A stretch of 64,000 nucleotides of DNA from Thermoplasmata archaeon (GCA_022750335.1 JAKIVX010000001.1:129350-193349); one strand, 5' to 3'; numbered from the stretch's first letter, positions 34,783 to 43,313 are shown. Numbers and translations are program-made. Notes: generated by a model from the letters alone, not told the origin.

Positions 34783-35861
34783 CTTCGACTCCGCCCCGCT
34801 CGGTCCAGCGCCCCGTGGGCGAGGGCCAGTTCGGCGTTCAAGACCGAACCTCCAGCGCCTCCTCGGACCGCATTGTGCGAGAGAACGAAGAATCGGAGGA
34901 ACGGCGGGTCCCATCGCACTCGGCCGATCACCGCGGCCATCCCCCGGGCCCGGGCCGGCCGACCGGCCCAGCGGTCTCGGAGCGGTTGGGGCCGATCCGC
35001 CTCCCGTCGCAGTTCGATCGGGGGATGGGGGGCGGTCGGGAGGGCGTCACCCCGCAACGGGTCGAACTCCATCCAGGCGTCCTCGATTTCGGCTCGGCGA
35101 ACCGAGACGCCGGTCTCGATCGTTACGGCTTCGAGGTGGCCCTCGCGGGTTCCTACCCGGGCACAGTGTGCGAGGATAGGGACGGCGAGCGGAGCGACGC
35201 CGCGGCCGCGACGCGTGCCGAGGATGCGGGCGGATTCCTGGGCGAGCTTTTCCTCCTCGCCCTCGATGAACGGGACGACGTTGTCGGTGATGGAGAGGGA
35301 GGGAACCCCCGGATATCCGGCGCCGGAGAGCGCCTGATAGGTGGTCACATGGATCGACCGAGGGTCGAGCCGATGGACGATCGGGGCAAGGGCCAGGACG
35401 AGACCGGCGGCGGAGCAGTTGGGGTTAGCGACGAGGAGGCCGCGTCCTCGAGGTCGGTTCTGTGCGAGGGCCAGATGTTCTCCGTTGACTTCGGGCACCA
35501 TCAACGGCACGTCGGCGTCTCGGCGATGGTCGGAGGCGTTCGTGAAGACGGCTACGCCACGCCGCGAGAGCTCGCTCTCGAGCGGTCCCGCGGTACCCGA
35601 GGGAAGGGCCGAGAAAACGACTCGAATCCCGGCCCGGACCAAAGCGCCGGGGCTGAGTGTTTCTAGGCGTGCGTCTTCGATCGGGGCCGGAGGTGGCTCC
35701 GCCAATTGCCAGACCTCTCCGAGCCGTTTTCCCTCCGAGCGCTCGGTGGAAACGAACCGGGGCACCCCAAAGTCGGGGTGCTCGGCCAACAACCGTGCAA
35801 AGTGCTGGCCGATGTAGCCGCTCGCTCCGAGGATCGCCACTGGGATCGGCCTCTCGGTCAC
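34779..35861 (-). CDS. asd: Aspartate-semialdehyde dehydrogenase
   Basis: The 360-residue enzyme reduces aspartyl phosphate to aspartate semialdehyde. The NADP loop is VAILGASGYIGQHFARLL, the catalytic Cys is in LLVANPNCSAAGLVLAL and the family block TTYQALSGAGYPGVPSLSITDNVVPFIEGEEEKL is complete. HCARVGTREGHLEAVTIE provides the active-site Arg and His. It belongs to the archaeal/fungal branch. The GTG start overlaps the aroC stop. Confidence 0.95.
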   Translation of the reverse strand: MTERPIPVAILGASGYIGQHFARLLAEHPDFGVPRFVSTERSEGKRLGEVWQLAEPPPAPIEDARLETLSPGALVRAGIRVVFSALPSGTAGPLESELSRRGVAVFTNASDHRRDADVPLMVPEVNGEHLALAQNRPRGRGLLVANPNCSAAGLVLALAPIVHRLDPRSIHVTTYQALSGAGYPGVPSLSITDNVVPFIEGEEEKLAQESARILGTRRGRGVAPLAVPILAHCARVGTREGHLEAVTIETGVSVRRAEIEDAWMEFDPLRGDALPTAPHPPIELRREADRPQPLRDRWAGRPARARGMAAVIGRVRWDPPFLRFFVLSHNAVRGGAGGSVLNAELALAHGALDRAGRSRR

Positions 35862-36943
35862 GGAACAAATCCTCCGCGGAGCGCGAGGTCGGCCAACACG
35901 AAAGCCGTCACGCTCTCGATCACCACGACCGCCCGCGGTACGATGCAGGGGTCGTGGCGGCCGGCGACGACGATGGTCTCCGGAGCATGGGTCGCGAGAT
36001 TCACGGACTGCTGAGGTCGGGCGATGGACGAGGTGGGCTTGACCGACACGCGGGCGATGATCGGCATGCCGGTCGTCAATCCACCGAGTATCCCGCCCGC
36101 GTGATTGGACGTCGTGCGGACCCGGCCCGCATCCCAGACGAAAGGGTCGTTGTGGTCACTTCCGCGCATCCGGGCGGCCCCGAACCCGGCCCCGAACTCG
36201 ACGGCCTTGATCGCGGGCACCGCGAACCATGCATGAGCGAGGACGCTCTCGACCGGGTCGAAGAACGGCTCGCCCAGGCCGACCGGAAGTCCGTCGGCGC
36301 GGACCTCGATCACTCCTCCGACGCTGTCTCCTTCTCGGCGGGCTGACCGGACCGTTTCCTCCATGGCCTTCGCCGCGACCGGGTCCGGCGCGGCCACTTC
36401 GTTCGACGCCGCCAGCGCGCGAAGGGTCGCGAGGTCGGCCCCCTCCGGGACGGTGGCGTCCACCTGGCCGATCGAACGGGTGAACGCGACCACATCGATG
36501 CCGAGAGGGTCGAGTACCGACCGAGCGACCGTCCCCGCGATGACGAGGCCGACCGTCATCCGGCCCGAGAAGATGCCGCCGCCCGAGAGGTCGGCCGTCG
36601 GACCATACCGCACACGGGCGGGGTAATCCGCGTGCCCGGGCCGGGGCGTATCGGCCAAGCGGTCGTACGGTTCGCGACGCACGTCCTCGTTCGCGACATG
36701 GGCGCGAAAGAGGGAACCGTCCGACCGTCCCCCGGAGTGCCCGGAATCGATCACCAGTCGGTCCTCTTCCTGACGCTTGGTCGCCAGGCGTCGTCCGACC
36801 GGGCGACGACGGTCGAGTTCCACCTGGATCCGGTCGATGTCGATCGGCGTACCGGCCGGGATTCCCTCGATCGTCACGCCCACCTCCGGCCCGTGGCTCG
36901 TGCCGAACACGGCGACGCGGAACCGCTCCCCGATCCGCATCAT
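35858..36943 (-). CDS. aroC: Chorismate synthase
   Basis: The ATG at 36943 overlaps the aroA stop (ATGA) and gives 361 aa. The FMN enzyme eliminates phosphate from EPSP. Motifs are FRVAVFGTSHGPEVGVTIEGIPAG, RRPVGRRLATKRQEEDRL, PRPGHADYPARVRYG, GGIFSGRMT and SDHNDPFVW with SNHAGGILGGLTTG. HDPCIVPRAVVVIESVTAFVLAD ends it. Confidence 0.96.
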   Translation of the reverse strand: MMRIGERFRVAVFGTSHGPEVGVTIEGIPAGTPIDIDRIQVELDRRRPVGRRLATKRQEEDRLVIDSGHSGGRSDGSLFRAHVANEDVRREPYDRLADTPRPGHADYPARVRYGPTADLSGGGIFSGRMTVGLVIAGTVARSVLDPLGIDVVAFTRSIGQVDATVPEGADLATLRALAASNEVAAPDPVAAKAMEETVRSARREGDSVGGVIEVRADGLPVGLGEPFFDPVESVLAHAWFAVPAIKAVEFGAGFGAARMRGSDHNDPFVWDAGRVRTTSNHAGGILGGLTTGMPIIARVSVKPTSSIARPQQSVNLATHAPETIVVAGRHDPCIVPRAVVVIESVTAFVLADLALRGGFVP

Positions 36944-38211
36944 GGCCCCGAGACCTCCGTGCCGAGGTCCCTCAGGGCCGTCCAAAAACCGGGAAACGAT
37001 TTCCGGACCGACTCGGCCACCCCGATCCTGCTGGGCCCGGTCGCCGCCAAGGCCCCCACCGCGGCACTCATGACGAGCCGGTGGTCCGCGAGGGTACGAA
37101 GGTCGACGGCCCGCGGGGGCCCCCGTCCTTCGATCACGAGTCCGCTCGCGACGACCTCCACTCGGGCTCCGAACGCACGCGCGAGCCGGGCCGTCTCGGT
37201 ACGACGATTCGATTCCTTATGGACGACGTGCGCCGCTCCTCGCAATCGGGATCGTCCCGGCAGCGTGGCCGCGAGCACGCCCGCGAGCGGGTACAGGTCC
37301 GGACACGATGTGAAGTCCATCGAGAACGGACAGGGAGACCCGGTACGGACCGTAACGGACTGGGCGGATTCGCGGACCTCCCCCCCAGCTTGTCGGAGGA
37401 GCTCCAGTACCTTCCGGTCCGCCTGAGGCCATTCGGGTGAGACTCCGGTCACGGTGACCGGACCTCCGGCGATCGCACCCGCTACCCAGAGGTACGCGGC
37501 CGACGACGCGTCGCCCGGAACCCGGAATCGATTTCCGTGGATCGCCTGTCCTCCGGCGATCCGGAACTCCCGGCCGCGGCGTGTCACGTGCACCCGGAGT
37601 CGACGGAGCGTCGCGAGGGTCGCCTCGACGTACGGCTCCGAAACGATCTCGCCATCGAGGAGGATCCGAGAATCCTCGGCCCGGGTGGGTAATGCGAGGA
37701 GGAGGGCGGAGGCGAATTGGGAACTTTCGGATGCATCGAGACGAACCCGGCCCCCGTGGATCGGACCACGGAGGATGAACGGAAAGCCTGTCGGCTCGGC
37801 CCGAACTTCGGCGCCGAGGGCGCGGAGCGCGTTGAGGAGCGGGGCCATCGGGCGACTCCCCAGGCGTCCCGAGCCGAGGAAGCGGACCCTCCGCGCGCCC
37901 AACGCCGCCAATACGGTGACGAACCGAAGGGTCGTCCCTGACTCCCCACAGTCCACCTCGATCGGGCGGCCCAGCCGGGGACGGCGGCGGGGGTGGAACG
38001 TCCATCGCTCGCGCGAACGAGATACGGCCACGCCGAGACGACCCACCGCGGTGGCGGTTGCCCGTGTATCGTCGGAGTCCAGGGGGTGTTCGACCGAAAA
38101 TCGGTGCGCGCTGAGGAAAGCTGCGACGATCGCACGGTGCGTGTAGCTCTTGGACGGAGGCCCGGCGACGCGACCCTTCGCTCGGCTCGGGTACACCGTT
38201 CGGACGGTCAT
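36940..38211 (-). CDS. aroA: EPSP synthase (3-phosphoshikimate 1-carboxyvinyltransferase)
   Basis: The 423-residue enzyme joins shikimate-3-phosphate and PEP. It has GPPSKSYTHRAIVAAFLS at the N-terminus, CGESGTTLRFVTVLAALG, SSQFASALLLALP, VPGDASSAAYLWVAGAI and ADHRLVMSAAVGAL near the end. The ATG overlaps the shikimate kinase stop as ATGA. Confidence 0.96.
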   Translation of the reverse strand: MTVRTVYPSRAKGRVAGPPSKSYTHRAIVAAFLSAHRFSVEHPLDSDDTRATATAVGRLGVAVSRSRERWTFHPRRRPRLGRPIEVDCGESGTTLRFVTVLAALGARRVRFLGSGRLGSRPMAPLLNALRALGAEVRAEPTGFPFILRGPIHGGRVRLDASESSQFASALLLALPTRAEDSRILLDGEIVSEPYVEATLATLRRLRVHVTRRGREFRIAGGQAIHGNRFRVPGDASSAAYLWVAGAIAGGPVTVTGVSPEWPQADRKVLELLRQAGGEVRESAQSVTVRTGSPCPFSMDFTSCPDLYPLAGVLAATLPGRSRLRGAAHVVHKESNRRTETARLARAFGARVEVVASGLVIEGRGPPRAVDLRTLADHRLVMSAAVGALAATGPSRIGVAESVRKSFPGFWTALRDLGTEVSGP

Positions 38212-39062
38212 TCGGCACCGTCGGTCGTGAGTTCCGCCGTGAAGTGCTCCCCCACGTCGGTCGGTAGCGAAGCGGCGACGGCGGCAACTCGGTCGCGGGG
38301 GACCAACGCGGCGAGGGCCGGTCCGAGACCGCTCACTCCGACCGCCACCGCACCCGCCGCCCTCATGCGCGTGCGCAACTCCGTGTAATCGTATCCCATG
38401 ACCGACTCCACGAGCACGCTGTTCCGCTCCATCGCCTCCGGGTACCGGTGGGCTCGTGCCGCATCGACAATGGGTCGTCCTTGGTCGGCGACGGCCTCGA
38501 AGCGGGACTTCCAGTCCGGCGAAGGCGCGTGGACGCCCGGCGGCAAGTAGACGACCGTCGTCCAGGAGGAGGGAGCCCGCTGCTCGGCGATCAGGGTGGA
38601 GTTTCTGTTGTCGGTCAGCACGAAGCCAGATCGAAGGCCGGCCAACGCATCGTCCAAGGCCCCAGTGGCGCTCAGGCCAACCCCGCGGGTGACTTCCGCC
38701 GTTCGCCGGGCCACTTCGAGTGGGGTCGGGCTCGCCTTCAGGGCCCGAGCCACCGCGATGGTGATCGCAGATGCGACCGCGCTAGAACTTTTCAACCCTT
38801 TCGCGACCGGTACGTCCGATCGCAGGTCGAGCGAGGCGTGGAAACGTTGCCCCCGGCCGAACCGCCCAAGTGCCGCATCGACGGCGGCTCGGACGAGGGC
38901 CGAATCGGAGCCCGGAGGCGTGCAATCGAGGCTCGGGCTCGCCGCCACCTCTAGGTCGACCGAAGCGGTGACGAACCGCTGGATCCCGATCGCGCAGCCC
39001 ACCCCGGTCGTAAGGGCGTTCACGATCGTGACCGCCGACGTACTTCGGCCTACGCCCCGCAT
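38208..39062 (-). CDS. aroK: Shikimate kinase, archaeal GHMP type
   Basis: The ATG at 39062 overlaps the end of aroDE by 13 bases and gives 284 aa. It is a GHMP-superfamily kinase: the ATP loop is VPVAKGLKSSSAVASAITIAVA and GAVAVGVSGLGPALAALVP is the C-terminal motif 3. This family replaced the P-loop shikimate kinase in archaea. The position between AroDE and AroA fits phosphorylation of shikimate. Confidence 0.94.
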   Translation of the reverse strand: MRGVGRSTSAVTIVNALTTGVGCAIGIQRFVTASVDLEVAASPSLDCTPPGSDSALVRAAVDAALGRFGRGQRFHASLDLRSDVPVAKGLKSSSAVASAITIAVARALKASPTPLEVARRTAEVTRGVGLSATGALDDALAGLRSGFVLTDNRNSTLIAEQRAPSSWTTVVYLPPGVHAPSPDWKSRFEAVADQGRPIVDAARAHRYPEAMERNSVLVESVMGYDYTELRTRMRAAGAVAVGVSGLGPALAALVPRDRVAAVAASLPTDVGEHFTAELTTDGAE

Positions 39063-40537
39063 GTCAGCTCCTTTACGATGGTTTCCACCGACTCGGGTTC
39101 GGGCGGCTCGCCCCACCACACGCGGTACGTCGCCGCCGCCTGGTAGACCAGGAGTCGGCGCCCGTCCTCGTATCGTGCTCCCACGGAACGGGCCAGCTCT
39201 CCCACCTGCGGGTCGTCGGGGGCGTAGACCCAGTCCAGCACGTAGGACTCACCCGAAAGGAAGGACCCCAACGGCAACTCGAACGGACCGTTCGCGGCCC
39301 GGCCGACACTCGTGGCGTTCACGACGAGGGAGGACACACCCTCGGGAAGGGCCGACCGCGCGTCGAACTCCGCGGCGAGAGTCGTGGCCACCGACGGCCT
39401 ACGGGTGAGCACCGTGGCCCGGCTCCCGATCTGCTGCGCCGCCGCGAGCGTTGCTCGGGCCGCGCCGCCACCCCCGAGCACGGTCAGGGCCGTGCCATCC
39501 CAGTCCCCCGCCTCCCGAAGTTCGGTCAACCGACGGACCATCGCCTCGAGGTCGGTGTTGTCGGCCAAGATTCCCCCGTCCCGGAACGATAGGCAGTTGG
39601 CGATGCCCGAGGCGATGGCATCGGCGGAACGTAGGGTCGCCGCCTCGTACGCGAGATGTTTCCAAGGGTGAGTAACGTTGAGGCCGAGGAACCCGTGAGC
39701 CGGTAAGTACTCCAGAGCGCGACGGAACTCCTCCGGCGACGAAAGGTCGATGGGTAGGTAGAGTCCTATCCGATCTTCCCGAGCCATCCAATCGTGGTGG
39801 ATCCGCGGACTCAGCGAGTGCGCGACCGGGTGGCCCACGACGGCGAACAACGGGGCGCCGTCCGCTGAATCGAAACGGGCCATTCGGTCCACCGGGATCT
39901 GCGACGCCTCGACCGTGCCCGGTGCGCCGGCCTCGGGAAGGGAGCAGAATACCCACGGGACGCGAAGCTCTCGGGCGAGGGCCCGGACGAGGGCGCCGGA
40001 AGGACCCGTGGTCATGAGAGCCGGTCGCGGGTCGGGCAAGTGGTCGAGGAGCGGCAGCAGCTCTCCGACGGCGGTCGAGAGGGTCGCGGGAACGACCACC
40101 TTGAGGATCCCTGGGGGCGGCGGGGGTTCGGAGAGCCGCCCCCGGATTTCGTCCATCGGGATTCCCTCAGGAAGATGGGAGGATCGCACGATGTTCCGTC
40201 CGAGGTTCGTGACCCTCTCTTCCAGCCGCCGGTCTCGTGCGACTTCGAGATCGACGAACGCGAACGGCTCGTTCGCGAGGTTCATGAGGAGGGATTCTCG
40301 TTCGCCCGGAGCATCCGGTCCCGAACCTCCTTCTGCTCGGGAGCGGAGCGTGGCGACCAGAGGGAGATCCGACGGGAAGAGCTGGTGGACGTGCTCCTGT
40401 TCCGCCGGAGACCAGCGATCCAAGCGAAGTTCGGCAAGGTCGCCTCCCGCGGCCCGGGCCGCCCCGACCTGGCGCGCCGCCTCGGCGATCGTTCGGGCAG
40501 GAAGGGAGACCACGAGCTTCGGGCGGAAGTCGCTCAT
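39050..40537 (-). CDS. aroDE: Bifunctional 3-dehydroquinate dehydratase (type I)-shikimate dehydrogenase
   Basis: Residues 1-220 are a type I AroD: LAELRLDRW near 35, IVRSSHLPEG (His position) and GILKVVVPA (Schiff-base Lys). Residues 225-495 are AroE: VVGHPVAHSLSPRIHHDWM, GLNVTHPWKHLAYE (catalytic Lys), ILADNTDLEAMVRRL (Asp), VLGGGGAARATLAA (NADP loop) and VNATSVGRAANGPFELP. Fusion in this order is known from plants and some bacteria. The two steps are consecutive, so channelling is plausible. Confidence 0.95.
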   Translation of the reverse strand: MSDFRPKLVVSLPARTIAEAARQVGAARAAGGDLAELRLDRWSPAEQEHVHQLFPSDLPLVATLRSRAEGGSGPDAPGERESLLMNLANEPFAFVDLEVARDRRLEERVTNLGRNIVRSSHLPEGIPMDEIRGRLSEPPPPPGILKVVVPATLSTAVGELLPLLDHLPDPRPALMTTGPSGALVRALARELRVPWVFCSLPEAGAPGTVEASQIPVDRMARFDSADGAPLFAVVGHPVAHSLSPRIHHDWMAREDRIGLYLPIDLSSPEEFRRALEYLPAHGFLGLNVTHPWKHLAYEAATLRSADAIASGIANCLSFRDGGILADNTDLEAMVRRLTELREAGDWDGTALTVLGGGGAARATLAAAQQIGSRATVLTRRPSVATTLAAEFDARSALPEGVSSLVVNATSVGRAANGPFELPLGSFLSGESYVLDWVYAPDDPQVGELARSVGARYEDGRRLLVYQAAATYRVWWGEPPEPESVETIVKELTCGA

Positions 40538-41559
40538 CGTTCCTCGATCGTCTCCGACACCGCTAGACCGAGGTGACGGGCCGGGGGAAGGCGGACCCCC
40601 TGGACGACAGCCCCGGCCCGGATTTCAGTCGTCGGGATGCGGCCTCCGTCGCTCGTGATACGGACCGATTCGGCTTCCTGAGCGAAGAGCGTGCGGATCG
40701 CCCCGTGATCCTCGGCCGAGAGGAGAACGAGCGGCCGGCGTTCGATCTTGATCCGACCGACCCGAACCGAACGAGCGGTTCCGTCCGAGGTCGCAACGAG
40801 CACCGCGTCCCCGGGCGCGAGCTCCGACAGATACCGGGTGGTCCCGTCCGCGAGAAGGATGTAGGAGTGGGCCGCCCCTGCATTGACGCGAAACGGTCGG
40901 GGCCGGCTGAAGGCCGACCCTTCGGCTTCGCTCGCGACGTGAAACAGGAACGCCGCGGCGCTTCCGACCAGCATGCCCTCGGCCGGCGTCAAGAGCGAGG
41001 TCGTGTCGACGATCACCCGGTCCCCGACACCGGCGGGGCCGACCGAGCGGAGCGGCAGTCGGGTCCACTCGAGGTCGGAAGGGAGCGGACCCTCCACCAG
41101 GGCTTCCAATCGGTCCACGTCCTCGGGGCGCCGCACATCGACGATCACGAGATCGGCTCCGTGCTCCAGGGCGCCGAGCGCCCCGGGGACCTCCTCCGGG
41201 GTCCGGGCGATCGTCCAGAGGTGGAAGCGACGGCCGCGGGCGGCGACCGCGTTCTCGAGCGGGATCAAGCGGTCGAGCGGCCATTCGATCGCGAGCGTGG
41301 AGTCCGCCGGCGCGAGGCGGAGCAACTCCGCGAGCGAGTCGAGAGTTTCGACCCGATGAACCGGGATGGCCGAACCGGAGGGGGGATGCAATAAGCCACC
41401 TTCCTCGCGGATGTCCATTTCGTCCGCCGACACGTTCGGGAGGTCCGTGGGGAGTAGGACGAAGGTGCGGAACCCGCGTTGACGGGCGCGCGCCCGGATC
41501 GCCTGACGCGTCGCCGCGCCCTCCCCCCGCGGACGAATGGCAACGCGGTCCCGTGACAC
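40534..41559 (-). CDS. aroB': 3-dehydroquinate synthase type II (archaeal AroB')
   Basis: The 341-residue protein oxidatively deaminates and cyclises ADH to 3-dehydroquinate with NAD. It is unrelated to bacterial AroB. Family blocks are DLVIVDVRRPEDV, GDRVIVDTTSLLTPAEGMLVGSAAAFLFHVASE, RPFRVNAGAAHSYILLADGTTRYLSEL and VGRIKIERRPLVLL. The start is GTG; the gap to the upstream ADH synthase is 11 bases. Confidence 0.95.
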   Translation of the reverse strand: MSRDRVAIRPRGEGAATRQAIRARARQRGFRTFVLLPTDLPNVSADEMDIREEGGLLHPPSGSAIPVHRVETLDSLAELLRLAPADSTLAIEWPLDRLIPLENAVAARGRRFHLWTIARTPEEVPGALGALEHGADLVIVDVRRPEDVDRLEALVEGPLPSDLEWTRLPLRSVGPAGVGDRVIVDTTSLLTPAEGMLVGSAAAFLFHVASEAEGSAFSRPRPFRVNAGAAHSYILLADGTTRYLSELAPGDAVLVATSDGTARSVRVGRIKIERRPLVLLSAEDHGAIRTLFAQEAESVRITSDGGRIPTTEIRAGAVVQGVRLPPARHLGLAVSETIEER

Positions 41560-41570
41560 GTGCGATGCTC

Positions 41571-42323
41571 CTACGATGCCCCGTGGAGGATCGCGGCGAT
41601 CCGCCGGGCCAGCGGGGCTACCGGGCGACGTTGGAACAAGTTTCGACCGATGCAGATCCCCGCCCCACCTGCCTGGACGCTCTCTTCCACGAGGCGAAGG
41701 AAGGAGGCTTCGGGCTCGACCCGCACCCCGCCACCGATCAGGAGTGGAACGGGAGTCGTGCGGCAGAGGCGTCGAAACTCGTCAAGGGAGCCGGGGTAGC
41801 TGGTCTTCACGATGTCGGCCCCCAGGTCGGCCGCGGCCCGTGCGGCGTGGCGGAGTTCGTCTGGGCTCCCTCCGCCTTCCTTCTTTACGTAGGCCATGCA
41901 CAACAGAGGAAGGCCGAGTTGGCGGCATTGATCGGCCGCGACTCCCAGGTCGGTCAGCATGTCCGGCTCCTCGGGAATTCCAAAATTGACCTGGACGGAG
42001 AGCAGGTCGGCGCCGAGGCTGACGGCTTCGGACGCGCTAGCGACCAACACTTTCCGATTCGCCGAGGGGCCTAGGCTCGTGGACGCCGAAACGTGGATGC
42101 CGAGGCGGACCTCCGGGTCCAGGACAGGGGCGAGTTCCCGCACGGCGCCCTTCGTCACGATGAGCAGGTCGACGCCCCCATCCTCGAGCTCGCGGGCGAG
42201 GGGCGCGAGCTCTTCGAGGCCGTCGATCGGTCCCATGGACACCGCGTGGTCGAGCGGGACCGAGAAGAGCCGTCGGGCCGGGTTCGGGAACAGGCGGCGC
42301 ATTCGGATCGACTTTCCGTACAT
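41571..42323 (-). CDS. aroA': 2-amino-3,7-dideoxy-D-threo-hept-6-ulosonate (ADH) synthase
   Basis: The 250-residue class I aldolase-like enzyme combines aspartate semialdehyde with 6-deoxy-5-ketofructose-1-phosphate to start the archaeal shikimate pathway. SVPLDHAVSMGPIDGL, MAYVKKEGG, DIVKTSYPG (Schiff-base Lys) and GGAGICIGRNLFQR are typical. It is close to DhnA-type fructose-bisphosphate aldolases, but operon context with AroB' decides for ADH synthase. A strong GGAGG lies 9 bases before the ATG. It is the first enzyme gene of the superoperon, after the leader ORF. Confidence 0.94.
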   Translation of the reverse strand: MYGKSIRMRRLFPNPARRLFSVPLDHAVSMGPIDGLEELAPLARELEDGGVDLLIVTKGAVRELAPVLDPEVRLGIHVSASTSLGPSANRKVLVASASEAVSLGADLLSVQVNFGIPEEPDMLTDLGVAADQCRQLGLPLLCMAYVKKEGGGSPDELRHAARAAADLGADIVKTSYPGSLDEFRRLCRTTPVPLLIGGGVRVEPEASFLRLVEESVQAGGAGICIGRNLFQRRPVAPLARRIAAILHGAS

Positions 42324-42496
42324 TCTTTTTCCTCCGTTGTTTCCGTTCAGAGGAAGACGCTAGGAGGGTCGAGCCCGGAAGCGTGCAGGGCACGTCGGGA
42401 TGGCGCCCTCCCGGCGCCTCCCGTTCACCAGAGCCAGGCGCTGACGGCCGACCGGCCCAGCGGTAACCGAGGGCCCCGGACCGACTCCGTCATCTC
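42324..42496 (-). promoter_or_regulatory. Structured leader of the aromatic/tryptophan superoperon
   Basis: From the expected transcript start near 42496 to the aroA' ATG there are about 170 nt. On the minus strand I see a hairpin overlapping the leader ORF (CGCTG...CAGCG), a GGCGCC-GGGAG-GGCGCC hairpin with flanking GGGA/TCCC right after the ORF, a CGTGC-CCT-GCACG hairpin, and TTCCTC pairing with GAGGAA across 15 nt that would cover the aroA' Shine-Dalgarno. CCTCC and two GGGAGG segments allow alternative pairings. There is no long U-run, so control at translation seems likelier than classic termination (inference). Confidence 0.5.
42425..42493 (-). CDS. Putative 22-residue leader peptide ending Trp-Leu-Trp
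   Basis: The ORF is below the track cutoff. It reads MTESVRGPRLPLGRSAVSAW, then LW and a TGA stop, so two of its last three codons are tryptophan. Its ATG is 26-27 nt downstream of a TATA-like TAAATAG, the same spacing as many leaderless genes in this window, so it would be the first ORF on the superoperon mRNA. A strong hairpin follows the stop directly. The arrangement mimics bacterial trpL leader peptides, although placed before the whole aromatic pathway. Confidence 0.6.
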   Translation of the reverse strand: MTESVRGPRLPLGRSAVSAWLW

Positions 42497-42515
42497 CGTT
42501 GTGAACCTCCGGGAC

Positions 42516-42522
42516 CTATTTA
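42516..42522 (-). promoter_or_regulatory. TATA-like box for the aromatic/tryptophan superoperon
   Basis: TAAATAG on the minus strand forms the last codons and stop of the TENA/CADD-like gene and lies 26-27 nt before the leader-peptide ATG. Confidence 0.55.
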
Positions 42523-43256
42523 GACTTGAGCGGCGGGCTCGATCGGTTGGCCTCGGCGAGGACCCCGTCGACCAACATCGCATGGATCGCGAACCCGCGC
42601 ATCATCTGGTCCCACATCAGTTTGCGCACTTCGGGCGTCGTCGCAAAGTGCGCGACGATCTGTCCGATCCACTCGCTGTGCTCGACGTCCGCCACGACGT
42701 GGAGTTTGTAGTACTCGAGATGCGCGTCGTCCACGTGGTAGTGCGTCTGGAACGCAGGTAGGAGGCGGGCGCAGAGCGGGACGTTCGGCGGTTCGGAAGA
42801 ACCGGCGGCGGAAACGTAGAACGGCTGGTTCCGATTGGTGTAGAGGAAATCGTCGATCGCGACCATCGTGTTGGGGAGGAGGGGAGCCGACTGGACCTCG
42901 GCCCTCGGAACCCCCATTCCTTCGCAAAACCGGATCCAGAGTTCCGGATGTCCGGGCTCCTTTCCCTTCGGGTCGCCCGCCTCTTCCAGCAGTTGATCCA
43001 GGATCATGCGTCGGAACCGGTCGTGAACCGGCTCCCAGGAGCAGTTGGCGAACCGCTCGGCCATCGCGATCGGGACGGACGCCAGCCACGGGTAGAACTG
43101 CTTGACCCAGGCCTGGACGAGGGGTCGGGGCGCCTCGCCGCGTTCCACGGACGCGAAGAAGGGATGGGTCGCGAACGGGTGATGGGCGAGCTTGTACCGC
43201 GTCAGCTCGTCCCGGAACTTCTCCCCTTCGAAACGGTCCCACGGCGCCTCCACCAT
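42516..43256 (-). CDS. TENA/PqqC/CADD-like haem-oxygenase-fold protein (possible di-iron oxidase)
   Basis: The 246-residue helical protein shows LAHHPFATHPFFASVERGE, QFYPWLASVPIAMAERF, LLEEAGDPKGKEPGHPELW, FYVSAAGS and FQTHYHVDDAHLEYYKLHV followed by VEHSEWI. The Glu and His residues spaced this way are the metal ligands of haem-oxygenase-like di-iron oxidases; the same fold is used by PqqC, TENA and chlamydial CADD. The substrate is unknown. It sits directly before the aromatic superoperon on the same strand. A TATA-like box 24-25 nt upstream predicts a leaderless mRNA. Confidence 0.75.
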   Translation of the reverse strand: MVEAPWDRFEGEKFRDELTRYKLAHHPFATHPFFASVERGEAPRPLVQAWVKQFYPWLASVPIAMAERFANCSWEPVHDRFRRMILDQLLEEAGDPKGKEPGHPELWIRFCEGMGVPRAEVQSAPLLPNTMVAIDDFLYTNRNQPFYVSAAGSSEPPNVPLCARLLPAFQTHYHVDDAHLEYYKLHVVADVEHSEWIGQIVAHFATTPEVRKLMWDQMMRGFAIHAMLVDGVLAEANRSSPPLKSK

Positions 43257-43276
43257 GGCCGAAGGAGCGGGCCGGT

Positions 43277-43282
43277 CTATTT
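43277..43282 (-). promoter_or_regulatory. TATA-like box for the TENA/CADD-like gene
   Basis: AAATAG on the minus strand is centred 24 nt before the ATG at 43256. Confidence 0.5.
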
Positions 43283-43313
43283 GGTCCCCGAGGTTTCGCC
43301 CTGAACCCCCCGA

